Shown here one piece after another: positions 10,013-22,413 of a stretch of DNA of 64,000 nucleotides; within the stretch, counting starts at the first letter, position 1, and the number at the start of each line of letters is the position of its first letter. The notes below the pieces were generated by a model. That model was given only the letters and a program-made list of their open reading frames with translations. It was not told the origin of the DNA and made no database searches. The translations under genes were made by a program, and so were the position numbers. The DNA is taken from positions 15,999,881-16,063,880 of the forward strand of contig NC_136019.1 in NCBI RefSeq assembly GCF_048128805.1, read 5' to 3'. Source of the stretch: Centroberyx gerrardi. Taxonomy: Eukaryota; Chordata; Actinopteri; Beryciformes; Berycidae.

Positions 10013-10413
10013 GACAACTGGGACGAGCTTAGCCTCAAGAAAGCATTCCTTCTGGTGCAGGTGGCCATTTTTCACTTCACACATCTCAGAAAAGCAGTTT
10101 TGAACAATGTGACTGGTGTTTTTCAAATTACTGACAACTGATTGTTTATGATAGTATGAAGAATAGAATGAATCGTCTGTTTGGTTGGTACTGGGGTTAT
10201 AGATGTCCAAGACAATTTTCATTTTTCTTTGCTTTTAAGTTTTTCTGCCCACTTTCTTTTAAGTCTTCCTTTCCCATTGAGTAAGTGTTAATGTAAGGAT
10301 TATGAATTATCAATCAAATGCCATCAAATAATGATAAAACCAATATCAGTTTGAGATCAAATGAACAGGTGATTGTACTTTTTTGGGATGACGTTATTCT
10401 GTGTGTGAATAAA
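10013..10413 (+). other. TRIM 3' untranslated region with polyadenylation signal
   Basis: Non-coding, AT-rich sequence follows the SPRY stop. AATAAA at 10408-10413 is the first canonical signal downstream and is the likely end of the transcript. Confidence 0.5.
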
Positions 10414-12058
10414 TAATGATTAACGCGAAATCCTAGTTGTTATTTATTGCTGTGTGGTGTAATTTCACTATTTTTCTAAACATACAATCAATAACCATCA
10501 GATTGGATCAGCTCTTGGAAGAAACATTGTTGAGTCAAAGGCATTTAGGGGCACCATCCTTAAGCCAACAGTTGTTAAGGAAGCAGGAGAGCAAATTTGT
10601 AGAAGCTGTACACTGTATCACTATTGGACCAACACCAAACATTCTTGATGAAGCTCAAACACAAGTGACATCTTTGTTGAGCAACTTTTGCATGTTGGCC
10701 ATACCCTGTGGTGAAGAGCTGGACTACTTAGAGGGATGTAATAAAAACTGTACTTTACTAACAATACAGTGCAATGCTGGTTCTGATGTTCTGATTTTAA
10801 CATTTTTACATGCAAAGTACATCAAAGGTTAAATTAAGCTAGTAGCTGTTCATAAATATCCCATGACATTTTTTCACCACTGTTTTCTCATTTTGATGCG
10901 GACATAATTCAGTGAACAGACCACTCATTCACTATTTTTTATTTGGCATGACACTGAAGTCACTGTCAGTCAAACAATAAGCAAGAAGGTGTAGCTGAAG
11001 TGTGCAGCCAGGGGCGAGGAGGGTGCAGAGTCAATATTGACATGCAAAATACTTTTTTAGGGCTGTCACACTTCTGCATGGGTACAGTACATCTTCAACT
11101 CTGTTGGCCACTCTGCTCACAAAGTCATCCTGCTTGTGATGACACTGTAGGAAACATAAAGTCAAGGTCTTGGTGGGATCTAAACCTATCCAGTCAGGAA
11201 CATGTTTCTGTAGGCTGGGGTCCTGACCAGTGAGTGTCTCTCAGGAGAGTGGATCAGCTCTGACAGGACTGCAGTCAAGCACAGAACTTCACAGTAAGGT
11301 GAGTGATGTGATCATTTAATTTAATGTGTAATGTTTAGGATGTTAAATTGCACACTAGTTATTATTCTAGTTATAGTTATAATCATTTAATTTATTTTAT
11401 TAGTAGTAGTAGCATTGATCTAAATGTGAATTTTGCAAATGGTATTCTGTGACATTGTAGAGCAGTGTTATGTATAGTCAAGTCAAGTTTATTTGTATAG
11501 GCCGCACTCAAATCTATCTCATATTATAAATCTTTCTTATAATAATATTCTTATAATATTCTTCTTATAATATTCAATAGCAGGCTATTTTAAATTAGTG
11601 TGGTAAGTGTCCCTTTCCTTGAAACTATAGTGGTAAACAATTACTGTATGGGAAACAGATATGGGGTGGATTTACATATAATGAGTTGTTTAATCTTGCG
11701 AATCATTTTGTTTGTCATTGAGGGTCTGTGAGATACTGGGAACAGAAGACACAGTTGCCACCAGGCAAGTTACCACTGGTATCATGTCTCACATGTGCTC
11801 TGGATGTGTGCCAGTGTGTTTGGTGTTTGGTCTCTGTAGCCTAGCCACTCCTCTTCACCTTCATCTCTTGACAGTTGATTTATGTCTTCTATCTTTTATT
11901 CTTAATTGTTTAATTTTGCTTGGTTACATTTTGTGGTAATCCACTTCTAACCAGGGAAGAAGGTATCACAAAACACAAACTTCAGGCTACTGCAACATGT
12001 GATCCTTTCAAGATCTGATCTCAGTTGGAAATATACAGGGCAATGTCAAGAAATTAAG

Positions 12059-12157
<99 letters not shown>

Positions 12158-13320
12158 TATATATATATGTCTGTGCTCTTTTAGCAGGATTGCTGTAGTC
12201 ATTCTTCTTATTCTTGAGTCTTATGTTTTTACTTTCATTTTTAATTCTTTGATTTTGCTTGATTGATTGTGTGCTTTCAAGGGTGTGGCATTATGTGCAA
12301 GTGAATGCAGTGATTGTTATCCAAATGTCATGCAGCTAGGGAAATGCAGAGTTGGGACTGAATCACAAGGTCACAGGAATATTGCATGTAGCTAGCTCAG
12401 AGTCACCAGAAGGTCCCCAGATCTCAGGTTGTAAGGCTGAACAAGTGTGTGTGGCAATAAGGTGCCCCGCTTGCAAGAGAGGAATTCCCTTCACTTTCCA
12501 AAGCCCTATGCATATTGATCTAAAATCTCTCTCAGATCTACCAACTACCATCTATGTTTGAGACAAAATTTAAGCAACTTTCTAAGAGGTTTAATACATA
12601 GTTTAAATCATATGACTCCTGGCTCGCCTCTTTTCAAGGAAAATGCATTCTCCAGTATGAACACCAGGTGTCAGTGTTTGATCATATTAAACTTTGAACC
12701 AGTGACTGGTGTATCTGTTCATATTTTATAACCTTTGGCTAGAGGTGCAGAAAATGACAAGATCAAAAAGTGATTGTACCAAAGCACAACTTTTAATGTA
12801 TTTTATCTTCCAGAGCCTTTCCTTTCCTTTCCAGAAATCAGCTTTTTTCAGATCCCTTCTTTTGTCTGAAGTCAGAGGCAAACTGGTGAATTTCTACCAA
12901 AATTAGGCCTACATCAATGGGTTCCTCAGGTTGCACCATTTGAGATAGTTTCACCTGTACGAAAGTTCAAATGCAGTTATAATGTAGGCAGCTACTTATG
13001 TACGCATTACTGAAATATTGAAATTTAAGTTTAAGCAATCCCTTTGGTATATCCCACCCTCCATCTCTCCATCATAAAGAAGTCTTTTGAGGACAGTGTA
13101 ATAAATTGCATACACTTGGTACATGTTGGTACAAGTGTAATATGTTATACTGTATCACCTTGGATGATGAAATGTTAATTTCTACTTCGAGATAGTCTAG
13201 ATGTTCTAGTTCTGTTCTACATTTAAAGTCATTTTTTAAGCCAAATTTTGAATTTACATGTAGACTACCTTAAGTCATCGCCTACATTAAAATTTTAAAT
13301 GTAAAATCAGCGTTATTACT
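10414..13320. other. Intergenic region between TRIM gene and syt4
   Basis: The 131-codon open frame at 10437-10832 has no recognisable domain and no good start context. Near 11298 the leader-like sequence CACAGTAAG|GTGAGTGAT resembles a donor, but I find no RING downstream. CAAGTCAAGTTTATTTGTAT at 11482-11501 is a fragment common in fish repeats. Nothing else is supported. Confidence 0.35.
12061..12168. repeat. (GT)n microsatellite with short (TA)n end
   Basis: About 50 interrupted GT units, broken by GCGCGTGTCT, run into TATATATATA. Confidence 0.95.
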
Positions 13321-13323
13321 GTA

Positions 13324-13436
13324 GACTCATATTTGAGGGTGGGATTATACTATACCAACCTATCAGCCTATTATGGACTTGTATTAGAGGGAGGGGTCAT
13401 AGTACACTAACCAATCAACATAAATACTATGGACTT
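13324..13436. repeat. Diverged tandem duplication upstream of syt4
   Basis: Two units of about 57 bp each run from GACT(C/T)(A/G)TATT to (A/T)(C/T)TATGGACTT. The second unit carries CCAAT at 13411-13415 and the TATA-like CATAAATA at 13419-13426, so it may contribute to the syt4 promoter. Confidence 0.45.
13411..13426 (+). promoter_or_regulatory. Possible syt4 core promoter (CCAAT, CATAAATA)
   Basis: CCAAT at 13411 and CATAAATA at 13419 lie about 630 bp upstream of the syt4 start codon, just before a (CA)n/(GA)n tract and a GC-rich leader. The spacing between the two motifs is unusually short for a classical CCAAT/TATA promoter, so this is tentative. Confidence 0.25.
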
Positions 13437-13458
13437 AAGTAAGGATGCACAGCACACA

Positions 13459-13461
<3 letters not shown>

Positions 13462-13545
<84 letters not shown>

Positions 13546-13566
13546 AGACAGAGAGAGAGAGAGACT
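13462..13566. repeat. (CA)n(GA)n compound microsatellite
   Basis: A (CA)n run to 13490 passes directly into (GA)n to about 13541, with a second interrupted GA run after GTCGGAGACA. It lies in or just upstream of the syt4 leader. Confidence 0.95.
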
Positions 13567-13729
13567 GAGTGTTTCCTCTCTCCCTTAACGGTCAATCGGG
13601 GAAATTGACAGCTCTGTTGTGCTGCTTCACCGGGGGCCCTGATATCACAGCCAGCCTCCGTCACTACTGCGTCAGCGCCGATGAACTCAGCGTTACCGGT
13701 AGGGAGGGGGAGGAGGAGGGAGTGGGTGA

Positions 13730-13732
<3 letters not shown>

Positions 13733-13767
<35 letters not shown>
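13733..13767. repeat. (GA)n microsatellite in syt4 leader
   Basis: About 17 GA units within the GC-rich 5' leader region of syt4. Confidence 0.95.
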
Positions 13768-13771
<4 letters not shown>

Positions 13772-14035
13772 CGGGGTGTTGCCGCCTCCGAGACACACTC
13801 ACGCATCGCAGAGTAACGGCAGCAGGGCGAGAACAGAGCATCCTTCTCCTCCCTCCATCCTCCTCTCTGGGAAAACAAGGGTTGCTTTTTGAATTATTGA
13901 AGCCGTACACAAACCTGTACATTATTAAACATAATCAAAGCCGACATATTGCGGAGATACCTCGACATCAAGAGACCCGAGTTGCCGTCGTTCGAGAGGA
14001 GAGGAGAGACATCCGTGTGAGACTGAGAAGAGCAT

Positions 14036-14056
14036 TTCAGCACCTCGGACAGCGAC
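14036..14056 (+). promoter_or_regulatory. RE1/NRSE-like REST binding site
   Basis: TTCAGCACCTCGGACAGCG at 14036-14054, followed by AC, matches the 21-bp REST/NRSF element at 19 of 21 positions (differences at 14045 and 14055). It ends one base before the syt4 start codon. REST silences neuronal genes in non-neuronal cells, and synaptotagmin-4 is neuronal. Confidence 0.8.
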
Positions 14057-14057
14057 C

Positions 14058-14091
14058 ATGGCTCCAATGGTGGCGGACGGGGCGCAGCTCG
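14058..14091 (+). CDS. syt4: syt4 coding exon 1: start codon and short N-terminus
   Basis: ATG in strong context (GACCATGG) opens MAPMVADGAQL. The exon ends in phase 1 at CTCG|GTAAGT. A tiny first coding exon beginning MAP matches the Syt4 pattern. Confidence 0.88.
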
Positions 14092-15373
14092 GTAAGTCAA
14101 AACACCGCCGGTTAATGTGTTTAAACCAGTGTGTGGGTGTGGGAGGTTGTTGGTGGTTGACTTGTTACTCCCCTTAAGTAACGCGTTACTCATTACTCGT
14201 TTCTCCTCCCAAAAGTATTGTCGTTACTTTACGCATTAACCTATCCATAGTAGCAGTAACGCTAATTCGTTGTTTTGGTTTTCCGTTACAACCTCCAAAA
14301 CTATCGGTTGCCTCCTGTCTTGCCTTCAAAAATAAGGACAATACAGTTTCATCACCTGTGAATGGTCAGGGAAGTAAATAGCGTTGATATCCAGTGTGTT
14401 CCTTTTACTGGATAAAATCAAAGTATTTGGGAATACTTCCACCTGGTAAACTTCAATTTCGCATCTAAGCTAGCTTAGTAGGGCGACGGCTAATAACTAA
14501 CGACTTGTTTTTCTTTTTTTTAGATGGGTAGCTAGCTAAATTATTACAGAACTTGGAATAGTAATTCGTTACACTACTCGTTACTGGGGAAAGCAATAGT
14601 ACTGTGTTGCCTGTTGTTAAATAGTATTCGTGGCTCCTAGCCCACACCGGTAAAGGCTGGGAAGCACCTGTTTCTTTTCTTTCTTTCTTTTCTCTTCGTT
14701 CAGCAGCTCAGCTCCCTCACCGCCCTCCCGTCGCCACAGCCATCTGTCTGTTGTTGTTGCCACGTAGAAAACCAATCCACCCAGGATGCTAGACTGAAAT
14801 ATTAATGGAAAGGGGACAGGAAAATAAATATGTACAAGCGCTGGGAAATAAAACTGTAATTATTTTACCATCTCTCCATTGCGCTCCCACGAATATAATT
14901 ATATGAAAGGCAGTCCCTTAAAAAAAGAACTACAGTAATCCTATTATAGGCCCAAGTTTTAGAGGGATGCTATACAATTATCACAGCAAAACTATATCCT
15001 TAAAGGTAATGCATAGGAATAATACAATGATACCATTGGAGGAAAAAATTCCATTAAGTGCGATTAGGTCACTATAAACACTAATGTGGAACACAGACAC
15101 ACCATAAGTGCCTATAGGAATATTATAGGAAAATGAAAATTATTTTTTGTTTGGTCCAGACATGGCACTTCCAGCACTATAGTCTCTCAGGCAATAATGC
15201 TATTATGTGAGATTTTTTAAAAAAAAATTATTTTTTTTATTTTTTTGTCAATAATGCTGTAGCAGTGCTGACCATCTGTAGTCTATGTGAATTGGTTTTC
15301 ACTGGATGAAACAGATTTGGTAGGCAGGAACATTGTCACTTTGTCACATGAGTGATGTCCTGCTGTGTGCAAG

Positions 15374-15420
<47 letters not shown>

Positions 15421-17262
15421 CCTCTCTCTCTCTCTGTATGGGTGTGAACCTGCATGCTTTTCCACTGGGCGATCCTCTTAACTGCAGGAAATTGTCTGTG
15501 TTTCCTCCAGTGAAATAGACCTATTATCTCTGGCTGCTTGAGCAGGCTGCCTGATTGGTGTGGAGTCACAGTGGACCATCCCTTATAAACTATAGCAATC
15601 CTATAATAAATACATCTCAGAAAGGTATGAAGCAAATATTACAGCAATAAGGCCCATGAGTATATTTCAGAAATACCTATAGGAGATAAAAATAACATTA
15701 AGTAGAATAATGTCACTTAACTCACTAGACACATTTTGATTCCTTGTAGGAATATTATAGGAATATCATAAAGAGGGTAAAGGATAAATGGGTGTTGGAA
15801 AGTGAGTGATATGAGAAAAATAGAAAGAGATCAGCATGTCAGCACAAATAAATTAATATAGCCTACTCCCTTATTTATTTATTTTCATTTTTACAAGGGA
15901 TTGTAAGGAAAACGTGACTAAATAAATTGCTCACCATCTCCCTTGTTGAGTTTGAACAAATCCCCCACTGGTGTAGAAGGAATATATTTCAGCATAATGT
16001 GAGCAGATCACAATTTGCTAGGCTGTTACTCTGTCATCATGATATCTAAGACCTTTTCAAATTTGGATTTCGCTGGGGAATGATAAGTTAAAGTTGTAGC
16101 TTACAGCACTTCCATTGAAATTATTTCCAGTGCAGAGTATTAACATAGTGAGACACTAAAACTACCTGCACAGTGGTAAGGGATACAATGTTGTGCACAA
16201 ACACTGAATACTGGACAAAATTGTATAATCTATAATAATGTGTTTGGCTATTCTGTATAAGCCTGTCTTGGTTTTTTGTTTTGACCAGGATGATGATGTT
16301 TCCTTGTCATCATCATCAAGTCATGGCATAACAGATGATCAAAGATTGGAAAAAAAATGTCTCTGACCTGTTTAGATATGTAGGTCTGCATATCATTGGC
16401 CTGACACTGATGATTATCATAATGATTGTTATGATACTTGACAAGTTGTCCTGTTTTCTGTTTGATGGCACTTAAAAGAAAAACAGGGATTAGAATAAAC
16501 GCTATTCTTCCTGGGCTTTGTTACTATATTAAGCACATGGAATACTTTTGTACGCTATGCTTCTGAGTTCAACTATTTTTATTCAGCTGCCATGAAGAAA
16601 TCAACCAAGCATCACTCGTAAACAGGATTCATGCAATTTCTCCCAAACAGTTGCACTTCACCAACAATAGCAATTCAATTTTAGAATGATTCAAAACACA
16701 GCAGCCGTTTGCCATGTTTAGAATATGAACACGATTCTGATGCTAATTCATGGGGGTTGAACAGATTGTGTTGTTGTCGTCTCTCTGTGAGTCAGACTGC
16801 AGCCTGCGTCAGTCAGACCGTCACACAGACAGAACGGATTCAGTTGACTCGGCATGACAGTAAAACCTCTTGAGGTTGGTCGTTGGTTGTGAACGGGGAA
16901 CAATATTTTTTTGTGTGATTGTTCTACTATTGATTGTTCTACAATCTTGTGTACAAGCTAGTTTGTGGAGGTGTATAACCAGAAATGCATTAATATTGCA
17001 TTAGTAAGGTGGGGTTTTCAAAAGTAGACGCGCTTTCAAAATATGGTGCAGCAGGCATGTACAAAGTAGGACTTTTGTGATGGTTATAGTGTCAGTTTAA
17101 GTTTTGAGGTGGTTCAACATTTGGAGCCCAGCATGGGAGAAGCTGAAAGCTGAAGCCAAATTGGCCAAACACCCCACTGGGACATTTACTGATAGCAAAG
17201 TAAAGTGAAGAGGAGTAGCTTGCCAGAACTTGTCTGATATACTGTAGAGCAGAGCTGGCACG

Positions 17263-17325
<63 letters not shown>

Positions 17326-20300
17326 TGCACACGCAGAGATACACAAGCTTTAAGAGTGGTTACAGAGAAAATAAACAGTGAGATGTGCAGGTGGATTATT
17401 TATTCTCTCTCTTTCTCTCCTCTCCCTCTCTCTCTTTCTCTCTCTGTCTGTCTCTGTCTCCTCCTCTGTAGTGGAGGTGCCAGTGAGCGTTGCCGTGGTG
17501 AGTGTGTTCGGCCTGGTGTTCAGTGTATCAGCCTTTGCCTGGATCTGCTGTCAGCGTAAAAACACCAAATCCCAGAAGACACCTCCCTACAAGTTCGTGC
17601 ACATGCTCAAAGGGGTCGACATCTATCCCGAGAGCCTCAGTGGCAAGAAGAAGTTTGGTGCAGCCGGCACTCCAACTAACGACACCAGTAAAACTGACGT
17701 TAACGGAAACTGCCACACCACTTCGACGGTGACCCCTACCGGCACCGCTAAGCTGGCTTCAAGTCCAAACGGCTCCAGACAGGCTCTGCATCTGGACCTG
17801 GAGAAACGGGATCTGAATGGCAACTTCACCACCAAACCCTCCCACCACCACTTACAGCAGCAGAAGGTCCGGAGCTCCCCGGACCTGGAGCTGCCCTCTC
17901 CCCACACGGGGTTCACCCAACCTGGGGTGATGGACCGCCGTGACCTCCCCTCTCCCTCCAGCACCCTCTCCAGCCAGGCGCCCACACCGGCCGTGGACAA
18001 ACCCCAGGGAGAGGAGAGGGAGGGCGGGCTGGGGACCCTCCACTTCTCCCTGGAGTACCAGCCCGAGAGGAAGGCCTTCGTTGTCCATATCAAGGTACTG
18101 TGTGTGTTTAAGTGTGTGTTTAGATGTGTGTGTACGTGTGTGTGTGTGTGTGTGTGTGTGTTTGTGTGTTTGCTCATCTCTGAAAGATATTTATTTCAAG
18201 TTATTTATTCTTGTGTCTGTTTGTTTAGTCTTTCTCTTTTTGCTTTTGATATAAAGTATGAAGTGCAATTCAGTGAGTGTCATGAATACAATTTAGATTG
18301 ATTAATTGATTGATTGATTGATTGATCCATCCAGGAAGCCCATGGCCTGACTCCGACTGATGAGCAGTCGCTGACCTCTGACCCCTACATCAAGCTGACC
18401 CTGCTGCCAGAGAAAAAGCACCGGGTGAAGACCAGAGTGCTGAGGAAGACTCTGGACCCCGCCTTCGACGAGACCTTCAGCTTCTACGGGATCCCGCTGG
18501 TCAGAGTGTCGGAGCTGGCGCTCCACTTCATGGTGCTGAGCTTTGATAGGTTCTCCCGCGATGAGGTCATCGGGGAGACCCTCGTCCCATTGGCCGGGAT
18601 CGACCTGTCGGAGGGGCGTGTCCTGATGAGCCGGGAGATCATCAAGAGGAATGTCAAGGTAAGAGCTGGAACAAACCAAAGTTTAAACCCTTTCAGGCTT
18701 GGTATTTGAATTGATATCTTCAGCGTCTTTGTTTTTTAACTATCATCAGTTATCAGTTTCCTTATTGGAATTTGCAATCATTGTGATTAGATTCATGACA
18801 CAAACTGAAACCAATTTTACAATGAGCAAACTCTAAATTGATTCCAGAGATCTTTACCTTTGTTCGGTTTAACAATTCCAGTAACACTCCAACAAAATGT
18901 ATATGTACCAGCAAATTCAAATTCCAATATTGTTCCAATAATGCCTCATCGTTACCTTCATTATAACAACAATGCCTGCGTCATTAGTCCCTAACATAAT
19001 CTACTCTAGAAAAATATAAGAATTTGCATAATTTTACTAACGTGCAGTTCCAGTATTATAATATTAATCACAACACATTCATGCTGAGAGCCATTTATCA
19101 CTTAAAATATAATGGTATTTAAATAATAGAGCTTGCCACTCATCTAAATGCAAATGTGACATAATATTAACATATTGCTTGACACCAATGACCGGGCAGA
19201 AATTTTCTATAATACTTTTAAGTCCTCATCATTGGTAAACCCTGCATCTTGGATGTAGGTTGTCCATTTTTAACTCTAATCATTAAAGCTATTGCTGTTT
19301 GCATCATATATTATGTTGCATTCAGTGTAGCAGGAATGCTTTTAAAAGCATGTAAATATTCTTTATTCACACTTGCATCATTGTCTAGCTAAAGACGTGA
19401 AGCTTCAAATTAATTGGACATTCAGACATATAGTCATTGTATTTTTATGTATTTTGCAATTGCAATCTGGGAATTCACTTTTATTGTATCCATGTCCAGT
19501 TGGCTTGCAAAGTATTTTACATTAGTACTTTGCAAGCCAACTGGGATGTGAGAGAGTGGGCGTATTCCTCTGCAGAGACAGAGAGATGAGATCTGTTGCA
19601 TCAGTATAGATCTGTAAGCTGATATTCTGCTCAAATGGACTGCTGTGTGGTTAGATACATAAAAGCCTTAGGCCTATAGCTTCACTGTTTTTTCTTTTTA
19701 TTTGTTTCGGCATTTTCGCTTCTGTTTATTATTTGTACCAAGAAAGTTTCAACCAAACACTAGTTTCAAAAATTCTGTTTGTCAATCTGAGGTTGAATTT
19801 TCAATTTTCAATTTTCAATTTTTTGAGATACAATCTACATCTCATACATCTCAATCTACATCTCATAGCAGTGATTGGAAATATGGCAGAGACCGATATA
19901 TTCACATTAATTTATACATTTGTTTATACATGCATTTACTGGTACATTTCCAGTGTGTTTAATGCATTTAATAGGCGAAATGTGAGATCATATAGAAGAG
20001 TTTCCTACCAAAATACCTGCTAATTAGTAAGTAAAGGTCTCAGACTTGCTAATAATCTCAATTATAATCAGTTGTGTGTTTAATTTTCAAGCAAGCAATC
20101 ATTTTGTCATTTGAAGGTCTTCATATGCAGACTGTTCTTGTACATCTCCGGTCTGAAACAGCTTCACTACATTACAGAGTAGTGCTGGGACGGCTGATGA
20201 GAAAGAGAATATCACGTGTCCATTTGTACATTCCCAATAGTGTATTGAATAGAGGGAGTGATATCTACACCACTCCATTATAGATCTGTGGGCTGATACT

Positions 20301-21766
20301 CTATAGACTTTCTGGTGAAGACGGGTTGTGCCTGGCTGCTCCGAAAGGCTGCAAATGCGTATCATTTCCAGTACATTTCCAGTAGGCATGGGACTATGGA
20401 GGAATGTCAGATAATATCAACACCAATTATAGATTTGGGCTGCTTTACTACTCCGTAGAACTGAGCTAAAAGATGAGCTGCGGCAACTGTTAGAGAATAT
20501 ACCCATGTGTATATTTACATTTCCAGTAAATGTATTGGATTGGACATGGTTTGTGGCACCAGGGATTGCAACATTGCATCCTGTGTAATAATACATTAAA
20601 ATGGAATAAGAGATGATATATGAGCTGTGCTAAAAGGTTGGGCTGAGCACATGTGCATTTGTACATTTCCAGGTGGAATGTGAGACGATATCGCTGCAAT
20701 TATAGATCTGCGGGCTGATGTGTGGTTCTCTGTAACGTTCGGCTAAAATGGACGGACTGTGCCTACCTGGTGTGAGAGGATACTTTTGTCCATTTCCAGG
20801 TGGAATGTGAGATATCTGTAACATCATTAAAGATCTCTGAGCTGGTATTCTCCAGAGTAGTGCTGGGAAACCTGACTCAGAGATTCTGAGAAACCAGAAG
20901 GTCGGTTACTTCTCGGTAGAGCTCCACCTGTTTTTCTTCTGCTGGCTCTCCCCACGCGAAGACTAATAGTATTTTTTCATTTCCATTCCTCATTTGACAA
21001 AACAAATGTTCAAGTAACCCCTGCTGCAGGGAGGCGTCTGTACTGTCTGAACTTCTATTTGTGGAATCAATCGCACTTTAGTTTTACAGTTTGTGATATT
21101 TCTCTGGGACGGGCTATTTCTGGATGCTTCTGTATCATTTGATCGTCGACAGGGGAAAAGAGAAAAGGGCTCGGCCTCTTTCAGTTATTTGTTGTGTATC
21201 GGCTTCAATTGCAAGAGAATATATTGGCGCTGGTTCTGCTGCATCAGAGGGAGAATCACTTTATTTGCCAAGGGCAATAAATGAGCAGGAATTTGTCTTG
21301 GTGCCACTGGTGCAGAGACCTCAACAACTTTAATAGAGTACACACTGACACACAGAGGGGCAACAGAGCCTCACATAGAGTGCAGAGGAACAGTGCAAGA
21401 CATACAATAGACAGGCACTCTATATATATACAGTCAACATTCAGTGTCTATGTGTGTATAACATGGAGTAGTGCTTGTTTTAAAAAGATGGTGTTGTTTG
21501 CTGCTTTTGAGATATCTGAGATGTCTGCTCTCTTTTGTCTGCATGAGTTACAGCCTTTTGCAGACAGGGTGGTGGCTCTCTTTGTCTACGTCGCATGGAT
21601 TTTGTCTGACTGCTTTGTGTGTGTGTGTGTGTGTGTGAGGGGCCAGCAGTTCAAGGAATGATCGATACAGCATGTCATAAACAGCGCATCGCCCCTTTTC
21701 TGTTCTCAGACAATCCACCCAGGAGGCATTTATACTGAACCACAGGGACAGAAAATAGTCCTCTGT

Positions 21767-21808
<42 letters not shown>

Positions 21809-22360
21809 CCAAACAAAAATGCATTCTCAACCTAAAGAATAATAGCAATGAATTGTATCTCTATTGAAGTGAGGACTGGTGCTTCTTATGCCAGTACCTG
21901 GAATATTGTTTGTGTTATATCATGATAATAATATAGTCATTACAGTATAGCTGCATCAGCATTGTCATTGTTTCTGAGCTATGCAATTAAACTACTGTAG
22001 AAGCCCTTGATAATTCATAATTAACAATTTTTTATAAGCAGGAATCCAGTTTTGAGTATTTCATTAACAAAAGTCTTTTCTTCTAAAGCCTTTTATCTTT
22101 CTCCAAATATTGTACTAAAATAACAGCGACTAACTGATGGAGTAGAATAGAATAGAATAGAATAGAATAGGATAAATTCCATTATAATTCTATTTTTCCA
22201 TATCTATGGACTTCTATCCACTCATCCTCTCCCTGTCATCTGTAATAGAGTCCATCCTCCATTATTCGCAGTGTAAATATCAGTTCATCATCGTAATCTC
22301 CCTAATCTCCATGAAGGTCCTCAGAGGAATGAGATGAGAACATACTGTACCACCTGGCAG

Positions 22361-22413
<53 letters not shown>

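Noticed and set aside
10437-10832. 131-codon ORF after the TRIM gene
   Set aside because: It lacks a recognisable domain, splice evidence and a good start; kept only as a note in the intergenic entry.
13407-13922. 171-codon minus-strand ORF rich in Ser-Leu and Cys-Val
   Set aside because: It consists mostly of translated (GA)n and (CA)n microsatellites in the syt4 leader.
17623-18177. 184-codon minus-strand ORF
   Set aside because: It lies opposite syt4 exon 2 and starts in a GT repeat; it is a shadow of a GC-rich coding exon.
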